A stretch of 64,000 nt of DNA from Triangularia verruculosa (Eukaryota > Ascomycota > Sordariomycetes > Sordariales > Podosporaceae), in contig MU863930.1 in the NCBI GenBank assembly GCA_033296885.1, positions 170,587 to 234,586 on the forward strand, given 5' to 3'. This document shows positions 22,201 through 33,086 of the stretch, piece after piece; position 1 is the first letter of the stretch; each line of letters opens with the position of its first letter. Made by a program: the position numbers and the translations under genes. The notes beneath the pieces were generated by a model. It worked only from the letters and a program-made list of their open reading frames with translations. It was not told where the DNA came from and made no database searches.

Positions 22201-23771
22201 TCCTCTCCACTGCAGACCCTCAAGCAGATTTGTCGGCAGAGTCCCGTCGCCTGTTTGCAGCAATAACGGATGAGGCGACTTGAGAGCTTCCCTGAAAGCA
22301 AGTGCCAGTCCCTCATCACTCATGCGCAAACTGATCGTCTGCGGGGCGATAGGATGCTGATCCGGCACCCCCAAAGCCCCTTCCAGCCGACAGATTTTTG
22401 AAGGACCCAGACTAGGAGTCGGCGGCTGGGAGGAGGCCTCGGGATCCTCGTCAACACTGTAAAGAATCGCCAATGGGATGTCGTACTGAGGGTCGACCAT
22501 CCGAAGCTGCTCAATCGTCTTCTCCCAGTAGCTCTTAACGTCCCTCGCCGCGATCAAAACCCCCCCCATATCAATCAGCATCTTCATCCGCCGTTCCCAC
22601 AGCCTCATACTCGTAGTTTCCGCCACAGCGTGCATGAAGCCCAAATACTCATTGTTCTCCAGCACAGGTATAAGAGACCACCTGAGATAGGTTTCCTCCT
22701 GCCAATGTGGCCCCCCTGGGACCTCGGACTCCCGTTCAATGAAGAACCTCCACTCGTCCTCGATTGTCTTTTGCTTGGGAGTGAAACTCCCCATTTTGTC
22801 TTTGAGCATCTTTCCTGCATCGTGCCAGGCGTCCTCCACGGTCATACCCAGCATCTCCGGGTGTCGAGAGCCGCATAGTTTGCTAAACGCTTCGTTATAG
22901 ATTGTGATATATTGTGGGCCCCAGTATAGTGCGATTGGCCGGCTGTCGACGAGAATCTGGTTGAACGTTTCTTCTAGCCTGTCGGACCAACTCTTCTGCG
23001 GGCCAAGCGGGGTGGCGGCCCAGTCCACACTCTCAATCACGTCTCCGAAGAAAGGCTCCTCTGCAAGCGGTGTGTTAGCGTTCTGTTTCATTGCAAGAGC
23101 GAAGATGGTTTACCTGGGTCTATATCTGGCAGAATCCATCCTGGATCCGAAGCGGACCGCCCAAGGGATAGAGACTGAACGGTTTCGGCGCGCAGGGCTA
23201 GCCTGTCCTTGGTCACCGTTTGGAGGACGGCCGATGAAGATTTAGTTCGGTCATCGAGCGCTTGCACCGGTCGGGTAGGCGAGGCCGGTGCACTGGGAGA
23301 ATTCTCACCGGCCGGTATCTCAAAAATGGTATCAGTTGCCGCAAACTCAACAGGCCTGGTGCGCCGAAGAGCCGGAAGTATGCTTTCGTGCGGGCCAGGG
23401 CCAGGGCCAGGGCCAGAGGCTGTTGAGTCGACCCGAATCGTGGGCGGCGCTGGTGTTGAGGATTTGACCTGCTCGTTCGCACCAACGACTACCATTTCTT
23501 CGTTGACTATTGATCTTGTCCAGTACGTGTCGGAGTACGACAGCGAAGGCCCCGCGGTCGTCGCCGTTGAGCCTCCCGAGATCCATTCCCATAGCGGCGC
23601 ATTGTCTTCCTTTGCAGCTGTCACAAGCTCGAGCAAGGGCGGGTGATCCCCCAGGGCCGGGTTTGTGTAGACGACAGTCGGTGGGTCTGGTATGAGTGCC
23701 ACGATAAAAGAGGGTCTCGGGTCGGCCTCTAGCAGATCGATAATGCTCGTCTCCAAGAAAGAGGAGCGCAT
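19240..23771 (-). CDS. Hybrid histidine kinase (PAS-HisKA-HATPase-REC)
   Basis: Two exons, 23771-23114 and 23060-19240, with a 53-base GTAAAC-CAG intron (phase 1), encode about 1,492 residues. The first exon (residues 1-219) starts MRSSFLETSIIDLLEADP and has a PAS-like segment followed by a disordered stretch with a GPGPGPGP repeat. The second opens with DWAATPLGPQ and YNEAFSKLCGSRHP, then a GAF-like region and two PAS domains (about 610 and 770). The H-box MTSHEMRNPLSAI has the phospho-acceptor His at about 915, the N-box LINLLTNALKFTK is near 1081, and G boxes DTGQGLTEEE and GGSGLGLFISRRL follow by 1180. The receiver domain (about 1320-1460) has VVEDN, the acceptor Asp in LMDIEMP at about 1392 and the switch Lys in VLVKPY. 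It is a cytosolic phosphorelay sensor with no membrane helix; signal unknown. An in-frame ATG at 24005 is less likely. Confidence 0.93.
23392..23415. repeat. (GGGCCA)4 hexamer repeat
   Basis: Four copies of a six-base unit in exon 1 of the histidine kinase, read on the minus strand as a Gly-Pro dipeptide repeat in the disordered linker after the first PAS-like region. Confidence 0.9.
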
Positions 23772-25200
23772 GGCTGTTCTCGGGTCGGAAGCGTGTGTGT
23801 GGTAACAGGTGGATGCGGGGAGGGCGAGGGAGAGAATCAGCTTTCGCGGTGGAAGGAGAAAAATGGACGGCCGTATGGGCGAGTAGGCAGGGCGCAATGC
23901 ATTATCTGTTGCCGACGTCTGGGTATGTTTCCAATGCGACACGCAAGCGTAAGGGTTTTTTGGAAGTCGTAACCAACAGGTCAGGAAATCGAGGTTGACG
24001 AGCAACCCGAGTCGAGTTTCTTTGCCTTTGTGACTACCCGTACCTAAAAGGTTGCAGCACGGCGGGGGTTGCTACCAGTGAAAGAGGGGAACCAAAGCGT
24101 GTTGGGGGGTGTTCAGCTAAAGGGATTTCTTCCCATCCCTACACCAGTATCCGACTTTTCGGACCGGGGTTGGCTTGTTGACGAGAAAAAGCGTGGTGTG
24201 CCGGAGCGTCGGTGGTGATAGGTGAGGAGGTGGGATGGTGGAGGACCAGTTTCTGTAGATCTCTGTTTCCAGACCGCGGCCGGTCGACAAGGGACCTGGG
24301 CCGGCGCTGGGCACCATTATTTTCGACCGCCCGCCGCATCTTCAGTGGGCTGTCCAGCGGCACCATCCGCTAAAACCCTTTTGGGGTGGTGGCACTTGGC
24401 AGTATCACCAAACATCGCAGAATTTGTGGTCACCATGCATCAAATTCCCGTCATTCCCAGATATGCTCTGGTTGATTCTGTCCAAAACCTATGCAAACGT
24501 CGACATGTCAGCGCTAGCCATCTGACCCACCGAACGTTCTGGTGGAGTTTCAGCCACTCAGTCTTCGCTCAGCCTTCAGCAAAACGACAACACAGACATC
24601 ATAATGTGCCCTCTACACTAATAGGTAAATAACTCTCACTGCCTGACCAGCTGAAGCATCCGGCGGTGTCCCACTCACCAGCATTCTGGCCGAACGGAAG
24701 CCTCCCCACTCTGTAAACCCGACAGCGGACAGCATTATCCGTCCCTGTCGTGAGCTGTCTGTGGAGGGCCAATGAGGGGTCCAAGGACGGGGCGCCACAC
24801 TTTTTTTTCTTTTCTTTACAAGCCCACGTCGGGTACGACAGGTCAACTGGACAATCCCATGCATGTCACTGCCAAATTTGCATTTGGGCTCCGATTGACA
24901 GCAATCACTTCGGTCTCTTTCCGGCCCGGCTTCAGGGGCAGAGGTGCGAGCCATGTGTGATAAAGGGATGTGAACAGAGACAACAAGGGTTCATGTGAGC
25001 ACTTCTTTTTAGATGGGGATCACCCGCTAGACAAACGCCAGTAGCTTCGTCGCAACTTTTTTCCCTACATCCACTGCGAGCTGGTAGATGCCCCCGAGTT
25101 ACCCATATCCAGGCTTATAATCAAGCCTTGCTTAGATAATGCTACCCCTCACTCTCTCCATTTCACCTCACCACCCCGCAGCCGACCGCAACATGGTGCC
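23772..25200. other. Intergenic region
   Basis: Promoter region of the minus-strand histidine kinase gene, then the 3' flank of the minus-strand SAICAR synthetase gene. Open frames at 24222-24632 (+) and 24613-24954 (-) lack domains and overlap each other. Nothing else is seen. Confidence 0.45.
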
Positions 25201-26121
25201 TTACCCCTGGAGAGCTTCCTGCAGTGATTTGCCAGTCAAACGCTTGAAAGCATCCAGATACCTCTCGCTGGTAGATTGAGCAATGTCGGCCGGCATCTCA
25301 ACACCATCCTTGCCCTTGAGCCCCTCCTTCGTCAACCAGTTTCTCAAGAACTGCTTGTCGAAGCTGTTCTGGTCCCGGCCGACCTCGTACTCATCCGCGG
25401 GCCAGAAGCGAGAGCTGTCGGGGGTGAGAACCTCGTCAATGAGCACAATCTCATCCGTCTCCTCGTCCAAACCAAACTCGAACTTGGTGTCCGCGATGAT
25501 GATCCCTCGCTCCGCCGCATAAGCTGCTCCAGCCTTGTACACCTGCAAAGCCAGGGCCTCGATGCGGGCAGCGTACTTCTCTCCCACAATCTTGGCCGCC
25601 TGCTCGGGGCTGATGTTCTCGTCATGCTGGCCCAGCTCGGCCTTGGTGCTGGGCGTGTAGATAGGCTCTGGGAAGGGAGAGCACTGCTGGAGGCCAGCCG
25701 GCATGGACAGTCCGTGGACCATGCCCGTCTTCTTGTACTCGTTCCACGCGCTTCCCGTGATGTAGCCACGCACAATGGCCTCGACGGGGAACACCTTGAG
25801 TTTGCGAACCTGCATGCTGCGACCACGCACCAGCTCCTTGTCAGCATCGCTGAGGCCGGCAGGAGGGTCCAGTGTAATGAAGTGAGTCTTGAGGTCGGGA
25901 ATCCGTTCCTGGAGCACCTTGAACCAGTGGGCTGAGATGTTGGTAAGAACGGCGCCCTTGAGAGGAACACCGTTGGCCATGATGACGTCGTAGGCTGAAA
26001 TGCGGTCCGTCGTCACGAACAGAAGCGTCTTATCGTCGACATTGTACAGATCCCGCACCTTGCCGCTGGCAAGCTTGGACAGCGAGCTGAGCTCGATGTT
26101 TGTTACCACGGGAATCGACAT
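25201..26121 (-). CDS. ADE1: Phosphoribosylaminoimidazole-succinocarboxamide synthase (SAICAR synthetase)
   Basis: A single exon of 306 residues, the same length as the yeast enzyme. It joins CAIR and L-aspartate with ATP to make SAICAR, the seventh step from PRPP in purine synthesis, in the cytosol. The sequence starts MSIPVVTNIELSSLSKLASG followed by KVRDLYNVDDKTLLFVTTDR (nucleotide-binding N-terminal region). The family signatures are VFPVEAIVRGYITGSAW (about 110-130) and IADTKFEFGLDE (about 210), which bind substrate and metal. DEVLTPDSSRFWP follows and a C-terminal helix closes the fold. I chose the ATG at 26121 because the family begins there; the in-frame ATG at 26223 would add 34 residues of leader-like sequence. 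It is monofunctional, as in other fungi. Both neighbours are unrelated to purine synthesis. Confidence 0.97.
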   Translation of the reverse strand: MSIPVVTNIELSSLSKLASGKVRDLYNVDDKTLLFVTTDRISAYDVIMANGVPLKGAVLTNISAHWFKVLQERIPDLKTHFITLDPPAGLSDADKELVRGRSMQVRKLKVFPVEAIVRGYITGSAWNEYKKTGMVHGLSMPAGLQQCSPFPEPIYTPSTKAELGQHDENISPEQAAKIVGEKYAARIEALALQVYKAGAAYAAERGIIIADTKFEFGLDEETDEIVLIDEVLTPDSSRFWPADEYEVGRDQNSFDKQFLRNWLTKEGLKGKDGVEMPADIAQSTSERYLDAFKRLTGKSLQEALQG

Positions 26122-28087
26122 GGTACTTCGTGATGCGCGAGAGCGTGTGTGATATATTGATGGGTGCCTCGACACTGTTTTCTGTAAGTGCTGAGTGAGT
26201 GAGTTAGTAAGTTCTTCGCCCAATCAGACCCGCCAAAATGTATGTGTCATGCCCGATCCGATGTTCGGTGCGGTGTTTTTTCTGTTTAGCCGGGCCCGGT
26301 CGAAGAGCAGAGGTGGAAGGTGGGGCCGAGCCGGCACCTCCCGCCCATACATATCGGATCACTATCGGTGCCGGTCAATCTGCTCTAGGTAGATATCATA
26401 TTCTTTGACATCACGTCTGCTGTCTGGACCCTTGATATGCTCACTCAAGCTGCCGTCGTTCAATACTGGCTGTGACGAGGAAGCGCTTGATCGATCTTTC
26501 CCCCCATGGTTCGAACTAATAATTAGCGATTAAGCTTGCGGTTTGCTCAGGCCGACAGTTTCCGAGACCGACTTATATTTTGGTACCCCACCCTCACGTG
26601 ATGTCTAGTAATTACACGGGGCACAGAAACGTCCCTTCAAAACTGACAGACCGCTTCTCACATACAGAGTATCGACCCGGAAAAAATGGATGACGAAGCC
26701 TCCAAGAAACTGATCGCTCGATTTCGCCCTCAGGTGAGCGGATTTTAGCAAACACAGGTTGGCCGAGAATGGGCCAAGTTGCTGGGCCTGTGCTGGGCAA
26801 CTTGGCGACTCCAGGCAAAGACGGTGAAAGCAGCACAAACGGCCGAGAAACCGCGAAAAAACTCGAGGTGAAAAAATAGACATCGGGAGATTTGAACGGC
26901 GACAAGCTGGGTCCGTGTAGCGTCCTCGATGCCGAACTCCCGTGTGACGTAATATTTCCAACGGCACTTCGAAAGGCCATCGCCAAATGTCAGGTAGGCA
27001 TGTCATTCTGCTAGTCTTCTCTCTGTGCTCTATGTGTGTAGCTGTTATGTAGGGTGAGTACCGACCTAATGCACCAACACTAGCAGTCGCTAATTATTTA
27101 TCGGCATTTGCAGCTTTACGATGCGGCTCTCATCCCCTCGATGATTGGGCATCCTATATTCGTACTTCGTACTGAGAAAAGTACCTGGTAATTCCAGCAA
27201 CCGTTGAATGAGAGGACCCACTCGTCCGAGATGATCATGGGGCGCCCAGCAAACCTCCCAAGATCCCAAGAGCCGCTTGGCCTTGGCGACTCGTACATTT
27301 TCGAAGAGCGAGCAGGAAGCGCAAACGCGGCATCAGGTCGCGTCGGGTTCAGTCATCAAACGATAATGCGGAATCCTTTCGGGAAGAGGTGTCAGAAACC
27401 GTCATGCCCGCGAATCCCAAGATTTGCCCAGACCGTGGGCTTTGAGGACCGCCCATGGCATTCCCCAAACGAGAGCCTACGAAAGCGCTGATCGGTCTCG
27501 GCGCCAAGGACAAAAGACAGCGTGGATTGGTCTTTGCCTTGAGCGAGGGGCCTTGCCCAGAACAACGCCCAGACCACTCCAAGACTTGGAACGCCGCGCG
27601 ACGCCAAGGGCTGAGAGGGAATCAAGGACATTTAAAATGGCGATGAGCCCCCAGAGCGAGAGGCATCACCGGTTCCGTCCTGTGTTGCTTCAAGTTTGGG
27701 TGGCTGTGTTGCTTACTCGTTGGTGTGTTGCCCCCTGTCTCCGCCGTGATGGATTCAAACTTCCTTGGCCCTCTCCCAAATGACATTTCCCCGTGACGTG
27801 ACTGACATGCGCGAGAAGAAGCATCCGACCCAAGCGCATATATCACCACCGCCGACGGCGCGAGTCTCTGCGATATCAACGACATGCCGTGACAAAACCG
27901 CCGAGCTTTTCTCCCAGCCAAATCGCCTTTAGGCCCTAAGCCGACCTTCTTTTTCTGTCCCAGCCGTCTGGACGGCCTGGGGTTGTGTAGTCCAAAAAGC
28001 TCTAAAATACTGGCGTGGGAGTCGAGCCCCTGAAACGACTTCTTTTGGTGAAAGAGGCCCGAAATCCGAACCGGAAAACCACCCGAA
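26122..28087. other. Intergenic region with one weak gene candidate
   Basis: Between SAICAR synthetase (-) and the aspartyl protease (+), so it contains two divergent promoters. A CCAAT box (26219-26223) lies about 100 bases upstream of the SAICAR synthetase ATG. A possible three-exon small gene at 26686-27191 is listed separately. Open frames in 27349-28251 are overlapping, domain-free and most likely chance. Confidence 0.4.
26686..27191 (+). CDS. Candidate small three-exon gene, about 79 residues
   Basis: Exons 26686-26733, 26880-26993 and 27114-27191 can be joined through GTGAGC-TAG (146 bases) and GTAGGC-CAG (120 bases, with a CGCTAAT branch point) introns. Both junctions are phase 0. 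The product starts MDDEASKKLIARFRPQ, continues with LDAELPCDVIFPTALRKAIA and ends SMIGHPIFVLRTEKSTW. The balanced, protein-like composition and the fit of three exons argue for a gene. Against it: each exon is short, I recognise no family, and a 133-codon open frame lies on the opposite strand (26605-27006). With free choice of splice sites, a chance solution of this size is possible. It would be a small soluble protein without signal peptide. Confidence 0.25.
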
Positions 28088-29662
28088 ATGCAATTGGTTG
28101 CTGCTTCTGTGTTGGCTCTGGCATCGGGAGTTTTTGCGCAAAATGTCGTCCAGTTCAACGTCACGAGAGGCGTGCCAGGCGTCCACTTGGGTGCCATACC
28201 CGTCTTGGGCAAAAGGATGGTCACGCATTCAGAACGACTGATCAACTTCATGGCAGGCGGAGGCTATTATGCCCGTGTTAGTCTTGGGACGCCGCCGCAG
28301 GTCATCACAATGCTATTAGACACGGGGAGCAGCGACGCCTGGGTCCTCAGCCACAAAGCCGATCTCTGCTTGGACGACGACCTCCAACAGGAAGCCCTGT
28401 CTATCTGTGTCGATACCTTCAACCCCAGCAAATCCTCCACCCACAAAGTCATCGATCCCCGTGGCTTCAAGATCACCTACCTGGACGGCGGTGTAGCGTC
28501 AGGGGGCTGGATGCAGGATGATTTCACCATCGGCGGCACAACAATCAAGTCCCTCCAACTAGCATATGTCACCAAAGCCGTCCGCAACACAGGCATCCTG
28601 GGCTTGGGTTTCTCCGCCAGCGAGAAGGCAGCAACAAAATATCCCAACATCATCGACCAGCTCTCCAGCCAGAAGCTCATCTCGTCCAAGGCCTTCTCCC
28701 TCTACCTCAACGACCGCCGCACCGACGCAGGCTCCATCCTCTTCGGCGGCATCGACACGGACAAATTCATCGGCCCCCTCCAGATCATCCCCCTGCTGGC
28801 CACCAACGGCACCTACACCTCCTTCGAAATCGACTTCTCCTCTTTGGTCGTCACCCTCCCCAACTCCACCCTCCTAGACATGCCAACCTCCCGCCTCAAG
28901 CACCCGGCCCCGGCCGTCCTCGACTCGGGCACGACCCTCTCCTACCTCCCGGACGCCATGGTCGACCTCATGACAGAAAACCTCTCGACCTACTTCGACC
29001 CCGAGCTCGGCATGATCCTCATCGACTGCTCCTACCTCACCCTCCCCCCCTCCCCCGCGACCCTCTCGTTCCAGTTCCTCTTCCTCAACTCCACCGCCTC
29101 CATCCGCGTCCCCGTCTGGGAGATGGTCCTCGACGTCCTCTCCCCCTCGTACGTCGCCCCCGACGCCGCCCCCTTTGAGGACGCCTGCCTCTTCGGCATC
29201 CAGTCGACCGAGATCTTCGAGGCGACCGGCACCGTCAAGCAGCCCAACTTCACCCTCCTGGGCGACACGTTCCTGAGGTCGGCCTACGTCGTGTTTGATC
29301 TCGGCAGCTACGAGGTGGGGCTGGGGCAGGCGAACCTCAACTCGTCCATGACGAGGATCATTGAGCTGAAGGAGCAGCCTACTAAACAGGACGATGGCGA
29401 CGACAACAACGACAACAACGACAACAGCAACACGGATGGAAACCCGACAGAGACCACCGCGACCAAGACAAAGGGCCTGCCTTCTGTCACGGGTGTGTGG
29501 GCGCAGCAGACGACTTTTACCCCCACCGCGGGCCCCGTCATGACCTTGGTCACCACCAAGAATCACGCTGTAAGGTTTGGAGCCGGCATGGGCGAGGTAA
29601 TAGGGGTGATGGGGGTGGCCAGCTTTTTCACCATCATGGGAGGCACCCTGATGACGCTTTGA
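28088..29662 (+). CDS. GPI-anchored-type aspartyl protease (pepsin family A1, yapsin-like)
   Basis: A single exon of 524 residues. Signal peptide 1-17 (MQLVAASVLALASGVFA), a short propeptide ending near GKR at 41-43, then the bilobed pepsin fold. The two catalytic aspartates are in LLDTGSSDAW (Asp78) and AVLDSGTTLSYLP (Asp279). Other landmarks are YYARVSLGTPPQ, the flap-like ITYLDGGVASGGW, GILGLGFS and LLGDTFLRSAYVVFDL. Paired Cys near 94/107 and 332/366 probably form disulphides. From about 430 follows a linker rich in Asp, Asn and Thr (GDDNNDNNDNSN), then a hydrophobic tail VMGVASFFTIMGGTLMTL, as expected for a GPI signal. It thus resembles yapsins and OPSB-type proteases at the cell surface, which process wall or secreted proteins. 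Substrate preference is not deducible. Confidence 0.94.
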   Translation: MQLVAASVLALASGVFAQNVVQFNVTRGVPGVHLGAIPVLGKRMVTHSERLINFMAGGGYYARVSLGTPPQVITMLLDTGSSDAWVLSHKADLCLDDDLQQEALSICVDTFNPSKSSTHKVIDPRGFKITYLDGGVASGGWMQDDFTIGGTTIKSLQLAYVTKAVRNTGILGLGFSASEKAATKYPNIIDQLSSQKLISSKAFSLYLNDRRTDAGSILFGGIDTDKFIGPLQIIPLLATNGTYTSFEIDFSSLVVTLPNSTLLDMPTSRLKHPAPAVLDSGTTLSYLPDAMVDLMTENLSTYFDPELGMILIDCSYLTLPPSPATLSFQFLFLNSTASIRVPVWEMVLDVLSPSYVAPDAAPFEDACLFGIQSTEIFEATGTVKQPNFTLLGDTFLRSAYVVFDLGSYEVGLGQANLNSSMTRIIELKEQPTKQDDGDDNNDNNDNSNTDGNPTETTATKTKGLPSVTGVWAQQTTFTPTAGPVMTLVTTKNHAVRFGAGMGEVIGVMGVASFFTIMGGTLMTL

Positions 29663-30237
29663 TGGTACATGACTACATTTTTCACACACTTAGATATCCG
29701 TACACGACACATACTTTCTCCCTCACTCTTCTCCACTTTTCAAGAAGAGTACTACATAGATAAAAACAGGTCAATAATGTAAAAAAAACAAGTCAAAAAT
29801 ACACCGCTGCTCCATTAAGGCGAGCTAATCGTGCCATCAAGAGTGTCGATACGTCTTCACGCTCATCGCAACATGCTAAGCCCAAGGCTTGACAAAACAG
29901 ACTCTCCCAGTTCAGCCTATTACTACGCTATCGCTAGTCCCATTCCAATCCCATCCATTGCAAACCAGTAGGGACTTCCTCCGAGAGCCTCAGAATTCCG
30001 AAAAAGGAAAAACACATGATTCAGATGGAGGGGCAGTCGCTTTGTCCGACTTCTGTGGTTAGAAGTCATCCTCCAAAGTCCTGCCGATTAGGTACTCTTT
30101 ATTTCCTTGAACTAGAGAGAACTCCAACAGCATCTTCCAAACAACCTAGGCAACAAGCATGGCCATCAAACCAACTACTGCCACGTCTCACTCTCCATCA
30201 CGTCAAACTGGTGTGTTCTCTCAAAACAAACCCAATC
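29663..30237. other. Intergenic region between convergent genes
   Basis: Holds the 3' flanks of the protease (+) and of the 927-residue gene (-). A-rich stretches around 29756-29803 (AGATAAAAACAGG, GTAAAAAAAACAAG) could be near the polyadenylation site of the protease. No gene is seen. Confidence 0.5.
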
Positions 30238-33086
30238 CTAGTATTTGCGGTGAGATATGCTCGCCGCACGAGCCCAAAAGTCTTCGTACGATGCAAGTTT
30301 GAGGGCTTCATCTGGATTCGGGTGTCCCTTAGCCCCCGGTTTAGGGACGACCAGGGCGTCCGATGACTTGGATTCCTGGGGAGTTTCTGCAGCAACCTTG
30401 GACTCAGTCCCAGCATCCTCTGCCTGGCCTCTAATCGCTCGCTGGGGAGACTTTTGACTGGGCGACGAAGCTGTTTCTTGAACAGGAGACCTAGGAGGCG
30501 TAGGGTTGTTCACAGTCTTTGCCTCGACAGTCGTAAACTGAGCAGGTTGCACAACATCGGCAGCAGGGGGGCACGCAGAAGGGACTGCAGACGCAGAGGC
30601 CTCTGCAGATATGTTAACGCGGGAGAGGGCGAGACTCATCGCTTCCTCGACAAGTTTGGCAAAATAGTCCTTGAGTTGGTCAGGCTCCGTGAGGACCTTT
30701 TTGGCCAGGTCTTGAACTAGAGCATCTCTGGCAAGTGCCATGTTACTGGAGATGGTGGCGGCAGGTGCGTGTTCTGGGGTCAGAGCCGAAACATTGAGCT
30801 TGGGAGGTATCGGCGCTGGAATTGCAGAAGGAGTCGGGTCAGAGTTGTTGATTACTTCGGGGGCTTGCTTCGTTGCCGGCTTAACAGGACTTGTACGAAT
30901 CGTCTCGGGAATGGCCGTTGTATTGGGTTTGTCGGAGACCACAAAGGCCGCTGTAGCGGGCTTGTCGGAGGCCACAATGGCTGGGCGCACCCGAATAGGA
31001 GCATGGACAGACTGAATGACTGTCTTCTGAGGTGAGGGAGTCGACAGCAGAAGCTGGCGAACGCCACCCAAAGCCCTGGGCTCGATGGTAGGCCTTCCCT
31101 TCACCTTATTCAGTTGGGCTTCGTTCAAAAGAGCCTGCTGTAAAGCAAACTCCTCCTGATCGATACTGTCCGGCAACTCCTTGTTGACGCCACTGGAACT
31201 GCCATTGACCTGCGTCTGTGGGATTGGGTAGATCGGAGTCTGGTTCTCAAACCAGAGGGGTTGCTGCTCCTCAGACTCATCTACAGCCTTACCTTTGCCC
31301 TTGTCAATCGCGATCTGAGTAGCTGGGTTCGGGACAGACAACTTGGACAAAGTGGCGCCGGCGTCAAGACCTACAAGAATCTCAGTGTTGCGGCTGTCGC
31401 CATAGCCGATAGCAGCAAGCCAGCGGGAGCTCGCCTTGGGGACTTCTTTGTCCTGCAGAAGTAAGTCGAGTTGCAAATCCTTGACCTTAGTGATGAAGCT
31501 GGTAACACTGTCGTTGACAAATTCCTTGACGTTGGCAGTATACGGACCGTCGTGGGCAAACTTCATGGCAATGCAAGCCGAGAGCCAGCGCGATGCGCGT
31601 AAGAAGCGCACAACTTTGTAGTCATGTCGTCTCTCTCTAGGACGAACGGCGACGTGATCAAACAGGTTATGTGCTTCGCCAAAAGCCGCAGCGTGCCTCT
31701 TGTAGAAGGCGTCATCCTGGTCGTAACCATCGTTCCAGTAACGACACTTCAGGTTACCAGGCATCGGAAGATGCAGTGCTTTGGCGATGCAGTGAGCCAG
31801 CTTCATGGATGAGGCCCTATAGTCGAGGGCGTCAAAGACCTGCTTGAAATGGTCGTCGTCTGGGTTGGGATGCTCTGTGAAGCCACGAAACAGCTCCTGG
31901 GTCATGCCAGCTGTCTTCTTGTTCCAGTCACCTGGACAGGTGTTGAGCTCGATATCGATGAGATAACACAGGTGAAAGTATTGGGAGCTGCGCTCTCCTC
32001 CAAAAGCCTCACCAAAAAAGTCGACACGCCGAACAGCATCGTAAGGAGGCCGGTCACTGAATCTCGGGCCCCAGTCTTTGAGGGCCAGACCTCGTCTGGG
32101 AGCGAGAATCTCCCACGGATCAGGTCCATCGACCACCACGGTGTGGCGTTGGGCGAATGGCGAGAATCTGTGTTCGAGAATTGTATGAATCCGACCTTGA
32201 AGGTGATACAGAAAGTTCTTCTGCTCGACAGTCGGAGAAAGCGGCATCAGATCATCGTACTTGGCAGCATCCTGGTGCTCTGCAGCCAACAGTGGGCTCT
32301 GGCGACTCGTGAAGATTTTCATAAAAGTGTCGGCGAAGGCACCTCCCGCGGATCTCGCGATCATCTCCATGGCTTTGTCTTCGGTACATCTCGCAGGTCC
32401 CATGAGGTTGGGCCTGCAATTCCAGCCCCCAGTAAATGCGGATGGGGTCAACAAGGTAACAGGAAGGTCAGAGCGGCCTGTGGCTTCTTCGATGGTTCTG
32501 CGGATCTCCTCTGTAGTCAAGAACTTCTTCTCACCAAAGTCGACACAAATATCATGCTCGGGGGTGACGGGCGTGAACATGAAAATGACCAGGGGAATTT
32601 TCTTCTCGACGGCAGACTTGGCACTGTCGCCAATCTGTGTGAGAAGGGCGTTGAGAAATCCCGCATTATTATCAGGAATCTTGGTGATATGGTTCTCTTT
32701 GGGACCAAAGATCATCTCGCGCATGGGGCTTCCAGGGCCGGTATCCAGCTTCGTGGAGACATTCGCAAGAAAGGGCTCCAGATCAATGGAGGACAGCCAA
32801 GTCTGCGAAAAGGCTTGTCAGTACATCACTTGTCAAGAAACTCTATCGGCGTAGGCTGTCGACTCACATGATCAGGACGCCGACCAAGACGGTAACAACC
32901 GACTTTGAAAGCGAGGAAGTCGGCGACCATCCAGGCATACTTGTCAGACGTTGCGTACTTGTCAGCGACTCCGCAGACGCCGAGGATCTCAGTAAAGCTG
33001 GGAAAATCCGGAGGTGCATGAAGAATCAGTTGAACCTCAGACATGGCAGCCAGAGGGTCAGCTGTAGCGGGGATCAACGATCCCAT
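30238..33086 (-). CDS. Large fungal protein with apparent inactivated caspase-like core
   Basis: Two exons, 33086-32868 and 32802-30238, with a 65-base GTGAGT-CAG intron in phase 0; about 927 residues. The start ATG has a good context (CCAAGATGG). Residues 1-130 are folded (MSEVQLILHAPPDFPSFTEI, NNAGFLNALLTQIGD). The segment IPLVIFMFTPVTPEHDICVDF at about 142-162, then a helix LTTEEIRRTIEEATGR and LPVTLLTPSAFTGGW (about 186-200), has the strand-helix-strand layout of caspase/C13-like fungal proteins, in which these two strands end in a Gly-His-Gly and a Cys-(Tyr/Phe)-Ser-Gly-Gly-Trp. Here the His position reads FTP and the Cys position is Ala195, so catalysis would be lost. A helical region with YDQDDAFYKRHAAAFGEAHN follows, then a long disordered Pro/Ser/Lys tail from about 570. 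This fold assignment is from memory of the pattern and tentative; the gene itself is secure. Confidence 0.75.

Noticed and set aside
26505..26520. tRNA-like T-loop GGTTCGAAC
   Set aside because: No acceptor stem, anticodon arm or D-arm could be matched around it.
28874..29689. A 271-codon minus-strand frame opposite the aspartyl protease
   Set aside because: Val/Gly/Glu-rich shadow caused by the high GC and biased codons of the protease gene.
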